Assembly: GCA_964552055.1 (NCBI GenBank)
Contig: CAZKFL010000015.1
Coordinates: forward strand, 1-45,766
Source: VGMD01 sp964552055
GTDB lineage: Bacteria; Chlamydiota; Chlamydiia; Chlamydiales; 2-12-FULL-49-11
DNA: 45,766 nt
Direction: 5' to 3'
The position numbers were made by a program, and so were the translations under genes. The notes below the pieces were generated by a model that had not been told where the DNA came from, did not search any database, and was given only the letters and a program-made list of their open reading frames with translations. Below, in pieces: positions 23,026-32,564 of this stretch. The first letter of the stretch is position 1; the number at the start of each line of letters is the position of its first letter.

Positions 23026-25122
23026 TTACGAGATGCCAAGCGCTTTTAATTCTTTTATTATTTTAGTACGGTTTGTTTCTAGCTCGGTACTGATCACTGA
23101 AAGCATACTGATGCTACGACTGACAGTTCGAAGATCGACCGTTCGTTCGCGGATCAGGAATGCTCTTAGGAAGATGGTGTTTAAAAAGAGTTCTTTTTCG
23201 TCTTCTTTCCAGTCGGATCCTATTGCAAGAAGCTTTATAAATGCATAAAAGCTGGCTATTGCTACAGCGGATGTATCAATGCTGTCCTTTGCAGAAAAAA
23301 GAACATAGTCAGCTCCAGTTAGATGAATTAACTTCATTATGAGGATATTATAGAAAATTTCAATGAAATCAAGTCTATTTTTCCTTGAAAGTTCTTCTTT
23401 TTTAGCAAAAAAGCGATCATGTATCCATTCAATTGTTTCTTTCGAAAATGTAGAAGTCACTTCTTGATTAAATTCTTTAGGAAAGTAAAAGCCACAACTT
23501 GCACCACTAACAATTTGTTCCAGAAGCATTGTTTTGAAGTCTTTGGCAGATGATATTTTTAAATACTCATCTGCTTGTGCATAATAATCACTATCTTTTG
23601 GAAGAGTAATTACATTAAGAGCACCGGAGTATTCTGCATTTTTTTGAAGCTCTTCAAGTTCTAAGGATCTCGCAAAACCTTTCCATGAAGTTCTATCTTC
23701 AAAATTTATAAGAAGAAATTTTTTCTTAACCTCTTTTGCATAGCGTAAACACCCTTTAAATTCTCCGATGACTGTCGCTTTATCGATATTACGTTGATGC
23801 AGAGGATTTGCAGATAAAATCAACCCCACTTCTTTGTTATGGATCTTCATATGTGAAAGGAATGAAGGCATATCTTCTTGCATGTAAGGATCAAAGCCTT
23901 TGTTTTCTTCGCCATGCAAAATATCAAGTACTTTAAATAAGGGGCCTGATGGAAATTTCTTAAGCTCTAAATGTAAAGATTCTTGATCATCAAGAACTTG
24001 ATTCCATAGTGTCAATGAGTGTATAACTCCTTTCTTTTTTTCCCTCCCAATGACTCTTGAAATAAGCGAGTGTGCGTCACTGTAATCTGGGCTATACATA
24101 TAGAGATAAAAAGAGAGTTTATGGACAATATGCAAGAGCTCCTTAAAAAATGGATCTCTTTCACCTTCCTGCATCTCCATTAACTGCTCATAATCAATAC
24201 TATCAAGAACTGCACGTAAATAATTGCGAAAATCTTCAAAATAAGAAATCGCACTTTTCCCAACCTTTCGAAGTAGTAAATTGTGTGGGTTTGATGCTAA
24301 TAGAAGTGACATAATTGATCTATAAAACAATTGAACAAAGTAGTTATCGCGAAATTTACCTGCTTTCTTGATCCATTTATCAAGCTCCCCTTTAATCTCT
24401 CTTTTTAAAAAAAGAGACTCGCCGTGAGCCATTTTATCTTGAATGATTTTAATTTTTACAAACGGATCATCGCCTGAAAGAGACCCAATGATTAAATCAA
24501 AATCAGCAACTAACCGTATGTGTCTGACAAGGTTTTTATTATAAAACTTAGTGCCATCTTCTTTTAAGATAAAGAAGAGCTCATAATCTCGATCTTTTGT
24601 AACAGTCTCAAGGTCTTTTAATCCTCTTCGCTTGATATCAGCGGGATCCTCCTCACCAGACCACTCCTCTTCCCATTGATCTTCAGACTGAATTACTTCC
24701 TCAAACCGTTTAAGAATCTTATGCTCATAGAAGTCCATAAGCTCTTTATATTCTTTAGATTCAGTAACTCCTCGTTTATCCTTAAATAGCTTTACACACT
24801 GATCCACCTTAGAAGCAGCCTCAGTTGCTAAAGCAACTATTGACTTTACCCCTTTTTGAATCTCGGCATTTTTTAGCTCGCCACCCTCTTTCTTATAAAC
24901 AAATTTTAAATAGTTGTGAACAACCCTAAACGTATCCTTAACAGACTGAACAGTTTTCTCTTCATTTTTTAAATCAAGCCAATGACTTGTTTGGAGTCTA
25001 AGTTGGGACTCTGTCTCACCTTTCTCTTCTTCGAGCTCGCTTAAATCGAGCTCAGCCATACTAGACAGATTGTCAACAGCTTCTAAAATACTGGAGTTTT
25101 CTAAAAGATCGGTTTTTTTCAT
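23026..25122 (-). CDS. Large soluble helical protein of unknown function
   Basis: 698 aa, unrecognised. It has no signal peptide and no clear membrane span. The N-terminus is acidic (LDLSELEEEKGETESQ), the rest a long helical protein with a middle rich in Leu/Ile/Phe (FVQLFYRSIMSLLLASNPHN). The C-terminus RTVSRSISMLSVISTELE probably forms a coil. GAGGC lies just before the ATG. It follows the secreted-protein gene at 58 bp on the same strand, so the two probably form an operon. Confidence 0.8.
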   Translation of the reverse strand: MKKTDLLENSSILEAVDNLSSMAELDLSELEEEKGETESQLRLQTSHWLDLKNEEKTVQSVKDTFRVVHNYLKFVYKKEGGELKNAEIQKGVKSIVALATEAASKVDQCVKLFKDKRGVTESKEYKELMDFYEHKILKRFEEVIQSEDQWEEEWSGEEDPADIKRRGLKDLETVTKDRDYELFFILKEDGTKFYNKNLVRHIRLVADFDLIIGSLSGDDPFVKIKIIQDKMAHGESLFLKREIKGELDKWIKKAGKFRDNYFVQLFYRSIMSLLLASNPHNLLLRKVGKSAISYFEDFRNYLRAVLDSIDYEQLMEMQEGERDPFFKELLHIVHKLSFYLYMYSPDYSDAHSLISRVIGREKKKGVIHSLTLWNQVLDDQESLHLELKKFPSGPLFKVLDILHGEENKGFDPYMQEDMPSFLSHMKIHNKEVGLILSANPLHQRNIDKATVIGEFKGCLRYAKEVKKKFLLINFEDRTSWKGFARSLELEELQKNAEYSGALNVITLPKDSDYYAQADEYLKISSAKDFKTMLLEQIVSGASCGFYFPKEFNQEVTSTFSKETIEWIHDRFFAKKEELSRKNRLDFIEIFYNILIMKLIHLTGADYVLFSAKDSIDTSAVAIASFYAFIKLLAIGSDWKEDEKELFLNTIFLRAFLIRERTVDLRTVSRSISMLSVISTELETNRTKIIKELKALGIS

Positions 25123-25180
25123 AATGCCTCTACTATTCTAGCTTCAGCATTATCATGAGCTATTTTTTAATCAACGAATA

Positions 25181-25999
25181 TTAATCCGTAATTGATATCA
25201 GATTTACTAAAGGACCGAACGGTTCAGGCATAGCCCTTCCTGCATGATCGATTAATTTAATCTGAAACTTATGAATACCAGGTGGTAGCAACTTAATTCG
25301 ATAAGGCGCCCATTCTGTAAGAACTTCTTTTTCTTTTACATCATCTATATAAAGCTCAACAGCATATGCGTCTGTACCAATATCTGCATTAAAGACATAA
25401 AAATCTAGAAGAATGGGTTGATTTTTCGAAAAAGTACCGTACGGCTCATTATAGAGAAGAAATGGCATTTCTAAATCTTTCTTAAGTTCTTTATAGTCAC
25501 CGTTTGATTTGATTTTATGGTCAACAATAATAGTTTTTGTTGCTTTCGTGGATTTAATCGTTTCGCCATAGGCATTTACAAGGATTGCTGTAATTGCGAA
25601 TTTATCTAATTTTTCAAGCTCAGGCGCTTCAATAAATTTACGGTAGCGATCTCTAAAATATGCTTTATTCTCAATAAACGAAGTTCCATCATCAATGGAA
25701 ATATAAAATCTTTTTTGAATGTTATTTTCCCCAAGAACCCATAACAAGATTGCCGATCCACTTCCACTTTCTCTCATCCCCTTCAACCAACCTGGACTAT
25801 TTGGCAAGCTCACGCCTAAAGGGAACTCCGCTACTTGTAATACGAGTGGTGACTTAGGGCCAATGATGCCATTTTCAGAGTATATTTGTTTAATGATAGC
25901 ATTTTCATTGTAATAAGCAGGAGTCATCTTTAGAACTTCAATATTGTCATGCGCCCAAAGAGCCGAAATTAAAAGGGTACCAAATAAAAAACGGGCCAT
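25181..25999 (-). CDS. Secreted or periplasmic protein of unknown function
   Basis: 272 aa from the ATG at 25999, chosen because AAGGAG lies 7 nt upstream and it yields a clean signal peptide (MARFLFGTLLISALWA, cleavage before HDN). The mature part is beta-rich, with segments such as RFYISIDDGTSFIENKAYF and YAVELYIDDVKEKEVLTEWA, then PPGIHKFQIKLIDHAG. The latter resembles Ig-like or carbohydrate-binding beta-sandwich repeats. A structural or surface role is likely. It is upstream of the 698-aa orphan in the same transcription unit and diverges from the OppA pair. Confidence 0.75.
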   Translation of the reverse strand: MARFLFGTLLISALWAHDNIEVLKMTPAYYNENAIIKQIYSENGIIGPKSPLVLQVAEFPLGVSLPNSPGWLKGMRESGSGSAILLWVLGENNIQKRFYISIDDGTSFIENKAYFRDRYRKFIEAPELEKLDKFAITAILVNAYGETIKSTKATKTIIVDHKIKSNGDYKELKKDLEMPFLLYNEPYGTFSKNQPILLDFYVFNADIGTDAYAVELYIDDVKEKEVLTEWAPYRIKLLPPGIHKFQIKLIDHAGRAMPEPFGPLVNLISITD

Positions 26000-26070
26000 G
26001 CAAATCTCCTTTTTCCCTCTTATAGAACCTCTTCTTTTTAATGGCAAGCACTATGCCTCTTTGCACTAAG

Positions 26071-26099
26071 TTTACAAGAATCTATGGATACGGTATAAT
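26071..26099 (+). promoter_or_regulatory. Promoter of the first oppA-like gene
   Basis: TTTACA (26071-26076) and TATAAT (26094-26099) are separated by 17 bp, a near-consensus housekeeping promoter. The lipoprotein ATG follows only 10 nt after the -10 box, so the leader would be about 3-4 nt with no ribosome-binding site. Confidence 0.7.
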
Positions 26100-26109
26100 C
26101 TGCAAGCCT

Positions 26110-27696
26110 ATGAGAAAATTACTCACCATTTTACTCTTTTTAGTCTCTTGTCAGAAGGTCGATTCTCCAATGAAAAACAGCCAAATTTTTAGACTCAGTT
26201 TTCCTTACGATGCAAATACGCTAGATCCTCGAAAAAATTCAGATTATGTCGGTTCTACCGTACATTTTATGTTATTTGAAGGCCTAACCCGAATGACGCC
26301 TAACTCAACACATGAACTTGCCATTGCTGACTCTATTAGTATTTCTGAAGATAAGAAAGTTTATAGATTTCACTTGAAACCTACTTTTTGGTCTGATGGC
26401 ACCCCATTGACAGCGGATGATTTTGTTTTTTCTTGGAAATCACTTCTTGACCCTTCCTTTCCAGCGCCAAATGCTCATCTTTTTTACCCCATCAAAAATG
26501 CAGAAAAAATAAAATTGGGCGATTTACCTTTAGATCAATTGGGAGTCAGGGCGCTTGATCCCTATATATTAGAAGTTACCCTTGAAGTGCCGACACCGTA
26601 TTTCTTAGACTTAACTTCCTTTTGCCCCTTTTTTCCAGTCCCTAGTCACACTGTTAAAAAAAATACTAAGTGGGCAGACAACATAAGCTCTCATTTTGTA
26701 ACAAATGGGCCCTTTATCTTAAAAAAATGGGCCCCTATGAATGAGTACATTTTTGGTAAAAATGAAAAGTATTGGGACTCAGACTCTGTTCATTTGGATG
26801 AAATCCATGTCACGATATTGGATAATGAATTGACTGGTCTTGGATTATTTGAAAATGACGAACTTGATTTTTATGGAGCCTATAATTCAATACCTTCCGA
26901 TTCTATATTAAAACTACAAAAAGAAGAAAAGCTAATCACGCAACCATTTGGCGCGACCACATTTTTAACGTTTAACTTAGCCGATTCAATTTTCAAAAAT
27001 AAAAATATGCGAAAGGCATTTTCTCTCCCTATCAATCGCCTATCGCTGATTGAAAATATCACCCAGTGCAACGAAACTGTGGCTTTAGGAGCAATTCCTC
27101 CTCTTTTAAAACCACTTTCGTCAAAATCATTTTTTCAAGACCACGAAATTGAAGCTGGTAAGTTTCATCTCAAAGCTGGCCTAGATGAACTTGAGCTTAC
27201 TAAGGGGGATCTAGGTGGGATTACTCTTCTTTACCCTTCAAATGGCACTTATAGACGGTTAGCGCAAGCAATTCAGGAAGAATGGCGGAAAGCATTTGGA
27301 ATTTCTGTTAAACTGGAAGAATCTGAATTTAAAATTACACTTGATAAATTTCAAAGACGCGATTATCAGATCGGCCTGAATGCTTGGCTTGTGCAGTATA
27401 ATGATCAAATGAACATTCTTGACAGGTTTAAACTAAAAAGTAATCTTAAAAATTATCCTGGATTTCAAAATGAAAAATACACAACCCTTCTTGACGAGTC
27501 CGCTTTTGCGGAAACTCCAGAAAAGCGTTTTGAAATCTTAGAGGCAGCTGAAGAATTAATAACAGAAGAAAATCCATTTACCCCACTCTATCACTGGAAC
27601 TGCATCTATCTATTACAAGATCGTATTCATGGCTTTTTCATTTCACCGATTGGTTCAATTCACCTAAACTATATTACAATTGATGAGGGCTCTTGA
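26110..27696 (+). CDS. Oligopeptide-binding lipoprotein, OppA-like (copy 1)
   Basis: 528 aa family-5 extracytoplasmic solute-binding protein. A lipoprotein signal ends in LVSC (MRKLLTILLFLVSCQKVDS). The family start LDPRKNSDYVGSTVHFMLFE is followed by GLTRMTP, then WSDGTPLTADDFVFSWKSLL and NGPFILKKW. Such proteins deliver peptides to Opp permeases; chlamydiae keep several copies. I set the start at 26110 because it creates the lipobox and follows the promoter; the frame is open further upstream. It overlaps the next oppA-like gene by 4 bp. No permease or ATPase gene is adjacent. Confidence 0.9.
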   Translation: MRKLLTILLFLVSCQKVDSPMKNSQIFRLSFPYDANTLDPRKNSDYVGSTVHFMLFEGLTRMTPNSTHELAIADSISISEDKKVYRFHLKPTFWSDGTPLTADDFVFSWKSLLDPSFPAPNAHLFYPIKNAEKIKLGDLPLDQLGVRALDPYILEVTLEVPTPYFLDLTSFCPFFPVPSHTVKKNTKWADNISSHFVTNGPFILKKWAPMNEYIFGKNEKYWDSDSVHLDEIHVTILDNELTGLGLFENDELDFYGAYNSIPSDSILKLQKEEKLITQPFGATTFLTFNLADSIFKNKNMRKAFSLPINRLSLIENITQCNETVALGAIPPLLKPLSSKSFFQDHEIEAGKFHLKAGLDELELTKGDLGGITLLYPSNGTYRRLAQAIQEEWRKAFGISVKLEESEFKITLDKFQRRDYQIGLNAWLVQYNDQMNILDRFKLKSNLKNYPGFQNEKYTTLLDESAFAETPEKRFEILEAAEELITEENPFTPLYHWNCIYLLQDRIHGFFISPIGSIHLNYITIDEGS

Positions 27697-29291
27697 TTTT
27701 TCGACCACTCTATTTAATTGCCTTTTGCCTCTTATTTTGCAATTGCAGCAAGCCTAAGCATGAAGAGGAAAAGCGATCTCTTAAATTAAATATCTCACAT
27801 GACATTGTAACTTTTGACCCAAGAAGAGGCGGTGATTTTACCTCGTCTACCATCCAGTTCCTTCTATTCGAGGGGCTTACTAAAATGACACCTTACTCTC
27901 TTGTCTCCCCAGCATTGGCAGAGACAATTGACATATCAGAAGACAGACTTGTTTATACATTTCATTTAAGAGATTCTAAATGGTCAAACGGATCTTCTGT
28001 AACAGCATTTGATTTTGCTGAAACATGGAAGGATATGCTTGTTCCTAATTTTCCTTGCCCGAACGCTCATCTTCTTTATCCGATAAAAAATGCAGAAAAT
28101 GCAAAGCGTGGACTTATATCTGATCGTTACATTGGAATTCGAGCGCTTGATCACAAAACGTTAGAAGTTAGACTTGAGCACCCAACACCATTTTTTCTCG
28201 AAATGATTTCCTTCTGTGTATTTTTTCCGATTCACCAAAACAATTCTGTACGAAACTCCAAATGGTCAGATGCAAGTGGAGATGACTTTCTCTGCAATGG
28301 TCCCTATAAATTGAGTAAATACAAAAGGGGGCATGAAATAGTATTAGAAAAGAACCCATTTTATTGGGATGCCGAAAATGTTTCTCTCGAGCAAATTCGA
28401 ATCAGCATTATCGATAATGAAATGACTGCTATGAAACTGTACGAACTAAACGAGCTTGATATTTTAGGGCTTCCTTTCACGGGAATTCCAGCTGATTACG
28501 TTCCAAATCTTATGGATCGCGGACTTCTTAAAACAAGCTCACTACCGGCTTCTACCATTTGCTCATTCAATATGGAATCATTTCCCTTCACAAATGTCAA
28601 TATCCGAAAGGCATTTGCTTATGCAATAAATAGACAAGAAATCATTGACAATCTCGCCTGCATGGAAAATGAAAATGGAATTAATCTACTTCCGAGTATT
28701 TTACTCAATGATCAGCCAGGACCCTTTTTTAAAGATGGTGACATTGCCCTAGCAAAAATTTATCTGCAGAAAGGTTTAAAAGAGCTGAATATGGATGAAG
28801 AAGACTTAGGTACAATTACGCTCCTTCATGCATCAACTGGTTCATTTCCTAAAATTGCCGCAGCTCTTCAAGAGCAATGGCGAAAGGCAATTGGAGTTCG
28901 GGTGAATCTTGTAAGCAATGAGTACAATGTTTTTCTAGATAAGTTAACAAAGCGCGACTATCAAATGGCTGAATGCGTATGGATTGCTCAGTATCACGAT
29001 CCAATGAATTTTTTTGAAAGGTTTAAGCAAAAAAAAAACCCGAAAAATTACCCGAACTATGAAAATAAACGATACTCTGATCTTCTTGACAAATCTCTTT
29101 TAGAAGCTAATACAGAAAAAAGATTTAACTTACTTAGAGAAGCTGAAGAAATCCTTAACGAAGACATGCCACTTACAGCCATCTTTCATTGGAAGAACGT
29201 TTATTTACAGAAGCCACACGTTAATAACCTCTTGCTATATCCTACCGGTAGTTTCTATTTGACTGAAATATTACTTGAACCTGCTACTTAG
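27693..29291 (+). CDS. Oligopeptide-binding protein, OppA-like (copy 2)
   Basis: 532 aa paralogue of the upstream gene, alignable throughout: FDPRRGGDFTSSTIQFLLFE, WSNGSSVTAFDFAETWKDML, PCPNAHLLYPIKNAENAKRG. It starts with TTG at 27693, overlapping the previous stop (TTGA), with GAGGG at ribosome-site spacing. The N-terminus MIFRPLYLIAFCLLFCNCS is a hydrophobic signal; the cysteine of its lipobox (C17 or C19) is less canonical than in copy 1. Divergence of the two copies suggests different peptide preferences. Confidence 0.88.
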   Translation: MIFRPLYLIAFCLLFCNCSKPKHEEEKRSLKLNISHDIVTFDPRRGGDFTSSTIQFLLFEGLTKMTPYSLVSPALAETIDISEDRLVYTFHLRDSKWSNGSSVTAFDFAETWKDMLVPNFPCPNAHLLYPIKNAENAKRGLISDRYIGIRALDHKTLEVRLEHPTPFFLEMISFCVFFPIHQNNSVRNSKWSDASGDDFLCNGPYKLSKYKRGHEIVLEKNPFYWDAENVSLEQIRISIIDNEMTAMKLYELNELDILGLPFTGIPADYVPNLMDRGLLKTSSLPASTICSFNMESFPFTNVNIRKAFAYAINRQEIIDNLACMENENGINLLPSILLNDQPGPFFKDGDIALAKIYLQKGLKELNMDEEDLGTITLLHASTGSFPKIAAALQEQWRKAIGVRVNLVSNEYNVFLDKLTKRDYQMAECVWIAQYHDPMNFFERFKQKKNPKNYPNYENKRYSDLLDKSLLEANTEKRFNLLREAEEILNEDMPLTAIFHWKNVYLQKPHVNNLLLYPTGSFYLTEILLEPAT

Positions 29292-29314
29292 AAAAAGTAG
29301 CAATATCTTTACAG

Positions 29315-29342
29315 TTTACAAATAAAATCTTATTTATATACT
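29315..29342 (+). promoter_or_regulatory. Promoter of the 732-aa orphan
   Basis: TTTACA (29315-29320) and TATACT (29337-29342) are 16 bp apart. The gene ATG at 29350 comes 7 nt after the -10, so transcription would begin at or next to the start codon. Confidence 0.6.
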
Positions 29343-29349
29343 AAATGTA

Positions 29350-31548
29350 ATGAAACTTATGAACACATATTTTCCTCTTCTTAACGATTCTCCTAGTGAA
29401 GATAAAGATAGCTCAATACTCAAAGAACTCCTAAAAATCGAACCTCTCTTTGACTATCCAAAAGACGTTGCAGTAAGTTTTGAAATCTATCTTCATTCAC
29501 TACAAGCTTTAATTTCAAGAGTACTTCCTAAAGACATTTTAGAATTTGGTGAAAAAGTTGAATCTCAAGAGTCGTACGGGCAAATCGACGATTTTTATAA
29601 TCAAATTCAAAAGGCAATCCCTTCTGTTTCCTGGACGAAAGGTGGAGAAACAGCACCTTATATTGTCTCTATTACAACTCTTTGCGGAGCCGAGTATACT
29701 CACGGTGTAGGAAGATTTCTAGGAGACATTTACAGTCGCTGGATTATACCCGGGAAACAACTTCAACTCGTATATGTTCATTCACTTGCTTTTCGCTTTT
29801 CAATGAAACCGGGTTTGGGATTTTTTATACATGAACTTTTTATAAAAATCGATACCCACAAAGATTTAGGCGTTGTGCTCGAAAATCTATTATCTCTTTC
29901 TAGAGAAGTCTCTCTAAATATTTCTGCCGTACAGCATGCAAGAAGGGTGATTTCATTAAAACCCCTCTCTATTGATCAAAGAAGGCTTATCATACAAGAA
30001 AATATCTCCTACCTCCTTAACAAGCCATCAAAAGAGTCCTCATATAGCATATTTGATCAAATGCAGCACTTTCTAATAAAAGTTTCGGCAGAGGAAAAAA
30101 TCACTCAAATTAAAGAGCAGATTGCCCCCTTATTAGAATTTCGACCACAAATTTTTGACCGTGATATTTTTCATGAACTACAAACCTTTGTTTTTCAGTT
30201 TAAAGATGCCTTTGTAGCGGATAGAGAACTTTCCCACCTCTCTAGAATTATATCCTATACATACCTATTTCGAAAACTACTTACAAATGCTGCACTCTCT
30301 CATCCAAACCAAAGACATGTAAACATTAAACTTCTGCACACACGAATGGAAATTAATTCGATTCCCAAAAAAATTGTAGGTGTTTTAATTGGGATCAATC
30401 TCTTAAGAGAAAATGAAATAATTGGGGAGAAACATCTTTTTAAAGCAATCCAAAGCATCTTACCGTCTGCACAAAAAGTCGAAGAATCCCTTATAACTGA
30501 CAGAAAAACAAACTGTAATGTAAAAACACTTCATTTGGAAATTTATAGAAAGGAAGGAGATTTTAGTTTAGATGAGCTAAAAGAGTTAAGAAAAAGACTT
30601 CCAAGAGAAGTTAAATCAAGAATTGAAAGCGTTATCAATCCTATATTCATGCCCCGTAATGAAGAAGAGGTTATGCGCAACATCCTAATTCTAAGCAACC
30701 AGCTCAAGTCACTTCAAGACATTCCTCATGTGATAATTTCTTTCCACAAACAGACAGAAACAAGCATTTCCTTTTCTGTTGTCCTTTTAAGAGTGTTAAA
30801 ACCTGAGGATACTAAATTAGAAAAGCTATTTGAAAAACAAAAAAGTAAAGTGCAATTTTCTGATCATGAAATCAAAACAGTTGGTGTCATTCGAAAGCGT
30901 TATCCAAAGGAAGCCAACATCTTCGAAATTCATCTAGATAAAAAGCAGTTTCTTCGTAAAGACTTCTCTGTTGATCTCTCCCAAGCAAGAAGAAATGTGT
31001 ATACGACTCTTCTAGACATGCTTGGTGACGTACGCGACTATAATGGAGGGATGATTTCGAAACAAAATGAAGTACTAAATGAACTAAAAAAGCTCCTTCT
31101 TCAAATCAACATACGAAATGACTTTATCCTAGAAAACTTCTTCTATTCACTGACTCCAAACTACATGCAAAGCATTGCTAAACCAGCTATTCTTAAAAAA
31201 CTTTTTTTACTCATCCTAGAATCCATTGAACACAACTACACAGACCATTTTTATTTCCTGAAAACACAAATTGTAGAAGATCACTTTCTTTTAAGTCTAG
31301 GCGCCATTAACCCGACATTAAAAGACTTTGTCGAAGACCGACTAGAGCCTCTCGACCTTGAAAACGCCACCTTAACCTCTTCTTTTGTTAATATTTACGA
31401 TATTAGTTGCCACTCGTTTATGATGAAATTTACCGACTCCGACCAACACCAACTCTTTCTTCAATGTATTATTGAATCCATTAAAATATGGAAGGCAACC
31501 ATGCAAAAGACTCTGCCTGCTACCTTTCTTACAGGACCATCCACTTAA
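29350..31548 (+). CDS. Large protein of unknown function
   Basis: 732 aa, unrecognised, with no signal peptide or clear membrane span. It is largely helical with repeated amphipathic stretches (LLSLSREVSLNISAVQHARR, DISCHSFMMKFTDSDQHQLF). A second ATG three codons downstream (29359) is an alternative start; neither has a ribosome site. It is monocistronic, after the tandem oppA-like genes, and its 3' end overlaps the convergent patatin-like gene by 20 bp. It does not look like the 698-aa orphan in any motif I can see. Confidence 0.78.
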   Translation: MKLMNTYFPLLNDSPSEDKDSSILKELLKIEPLFDYPKDVAVSFEIYLHSLQALISRVLPKDILEFGEKVESQESYGQIDDFYNQIQKAIPSVSWTKGGETAPYIVSITTLCGAEYTHGVGRFLGDIYSRWIIPGKQLQLVYVHSLAFRFSMKPGLGFFIHELFIKIDTHKDLGVVLENLLSLSREVSLNISAVQHARRVISLKPLSIDQRRLIIQENISYLLNKPSKESSYSIFDQMQHFLIKVSAEEKITQIKEQIAPLLEFRPQIFDRDIFHELQTFVFQFKDAFVADRELSHLSRIISYTYLFRKLLTNAALSHPNQRHVNIKLLHTRMEINSIPKKIVGVLIGINLLRENEIIGEKHLFKAIQSILPSAQKVEESLITDRKTNCNVKTLHLEIYRKEGDFSLDELKELRKRLPREVKSRIESVINPIFMPRNEEEVMRNILILSNQLKSLQDIPHVIISFHKQTETSISFSVVLLRVLKPEDTKLEKLFEKQKSKVQFSDHEIKTVGVIRKRYPKEANIFEIHLDKKQFLRKDFSVDLSQARRNVYTTLLDMLGDVRDYNGGMISKQNEVLNELKKLLLQINIRNDFILENFFYSLTPNYMQSIAKPAILKKLFLLILESIEHNYTDHFYFLKTQIVEDHFLLSLGAINPTLKDFVEDRLEPLDLENATLTSSFVNIYDISCHSFMMKFTDSDQHQLFLQCIIESIKIWKATMQKTLPATFLTGPST

Positions 31549-32440
31549 TATAATGATCCCAAATTCGGGGGGTCTCTTCTTTAATATCACGCGCCGCTTT
31601 GCGCAAGAGAGCAATTTTTGAAGGATCGTCAATTTCGATAGGAACTGACAATAATCCATTTATTCTAAGATATTTATTTTTTAAAAGCTGCTCAAGAGGG
31701 TAATCAGGAATTGTTGCACCAATATCGGTAATAAGCGAAATAAGAGGGTGCGCCCCAAGATCGTCTACGGGAGAGAGCCATTGATCCAGCCCCCAATTGA
31801 TAGATCCCTTAATAGCTGTCGGATTAATTCCGGTACCAATTGACAGTATTTTAAGATCTTGAAGTTCTTTATTTCCACCTTTAGGATCTATAGCTCTGGA
31901 TAAAGCAAGAAGGCTAGGATTTAAAGCGTAGAGACCTCCATCAATATATTGGTTATGAGAAGGGAAATAGATAGGGGCAGCAGAGCTCCTAAGCGCGATA
32001 TCGACTAAATTCCAATTTTTTGCTATTTCTACGTCATAGTTATCATAAATTTCGACACCAAAACGTCCATCAGAATCACAAAGTGTGCAAGCGGGAATTA
32101 TCAGATGTTTATCCAAATCAGCAAAAGTAGTTTTTTCAGAAACAGTTGTTTTTAAAATAATCTCAAGAAAGTCTTGATTATACTTTGCTTCATTTTTAAT
32201 ATTTCTGCGCCTCTTGGGAAAAATTTTGCGCCCAAAAATTGTATAAAAATGGGTTAGCTCCCTTGGCCCAAAACCTTGTAATAACGCTGATGCAATAAGA
32301 GCTCCCGTTGAAGTTCCCGCAAAGCAGTCAAACTTTTCAAAGAGATCTTTACCAAGATCTTCTTGAAGCATCTTAAGAATTTCAAGGGAGAACACACCTC
32401 GAATTCCGCCCCCATCAATGCACAATATTTTGTAACTCAT
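31529..32440 (-). CDS. Patatin-like phospholipase
   Basis: 303 aa with the full patatin set: oxyanion loop CIDGGGIRGVFSLEIL (Gly10-Gly15), nucleophile motif GTSTG (Ser44) and catalytic DGG (Asp167). These lipases hydrolyse acyl groups from glycerolipids; in intracellular bacteria some are secreted to act on host membranes (ExoU/VipD type). There is no Sec signal, so a cytosolic or type III route would be required. I chose the ATG at 32440 to place GGGIRG close to the N-terminus; the frame extends to 32476. Confidence 0.9.
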   Translation of the reverse strand: MSYKILCIDGGGIRGVFSLEILKMLQEDLGKDLFEKFDCFAGTSTGALIASALLQGFGPRELTHFYTIFGRKIFPKRRRNIKNEAKYNQDFLEIILKTTVSEKTTFADLDKHLIIPACTLCDSDGRFGVEIYDNYDVEIAKNWNLVDIALRSSAAPIYFPSHNQYIDGGLYALNPSLLALSRAIDPKGGNKELQDLKILSIGTGINPTAIKGSINWGLDQWLSPVDDLGAHPLISLITDIGATIPDYPLEQLLKNKYLRINGLLSVPIEIDDPSKIALLRKAARDIKEETPRIWDHYIKWMVL

Positions 32441-32540
32441 AATATGATCTTCTCGCCTTAGCTCAAAAAAGTCCATAAAAAGCTTACATTAATTTAAGGT
32501 AAAGTGTTCGAAATTCCTATAAAAAAGAGACCCGTTCTGA

Positions 32541-32546
32541 TATAAT
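32541..32546 (+). promoter_or_regulatory. -10 box upstream of the secretin gene
   Basis: TATAAT at 32541-32546 lies 18 nt before the ATG. No good -35 hexamer is seen. It fits a short leader of about 11 nt. Confidence 0.4.
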
Positions 32547-32564
32547 CCCTTCTCTTCTTGTAAC

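Noticed and set aside
26061..26066. TTGCAC as the -35 of the first oppA-like gene
   Set aside because: It is 27 bp from the TATAAT; TTTACA at 26071 has the correct 17-bp spacing.
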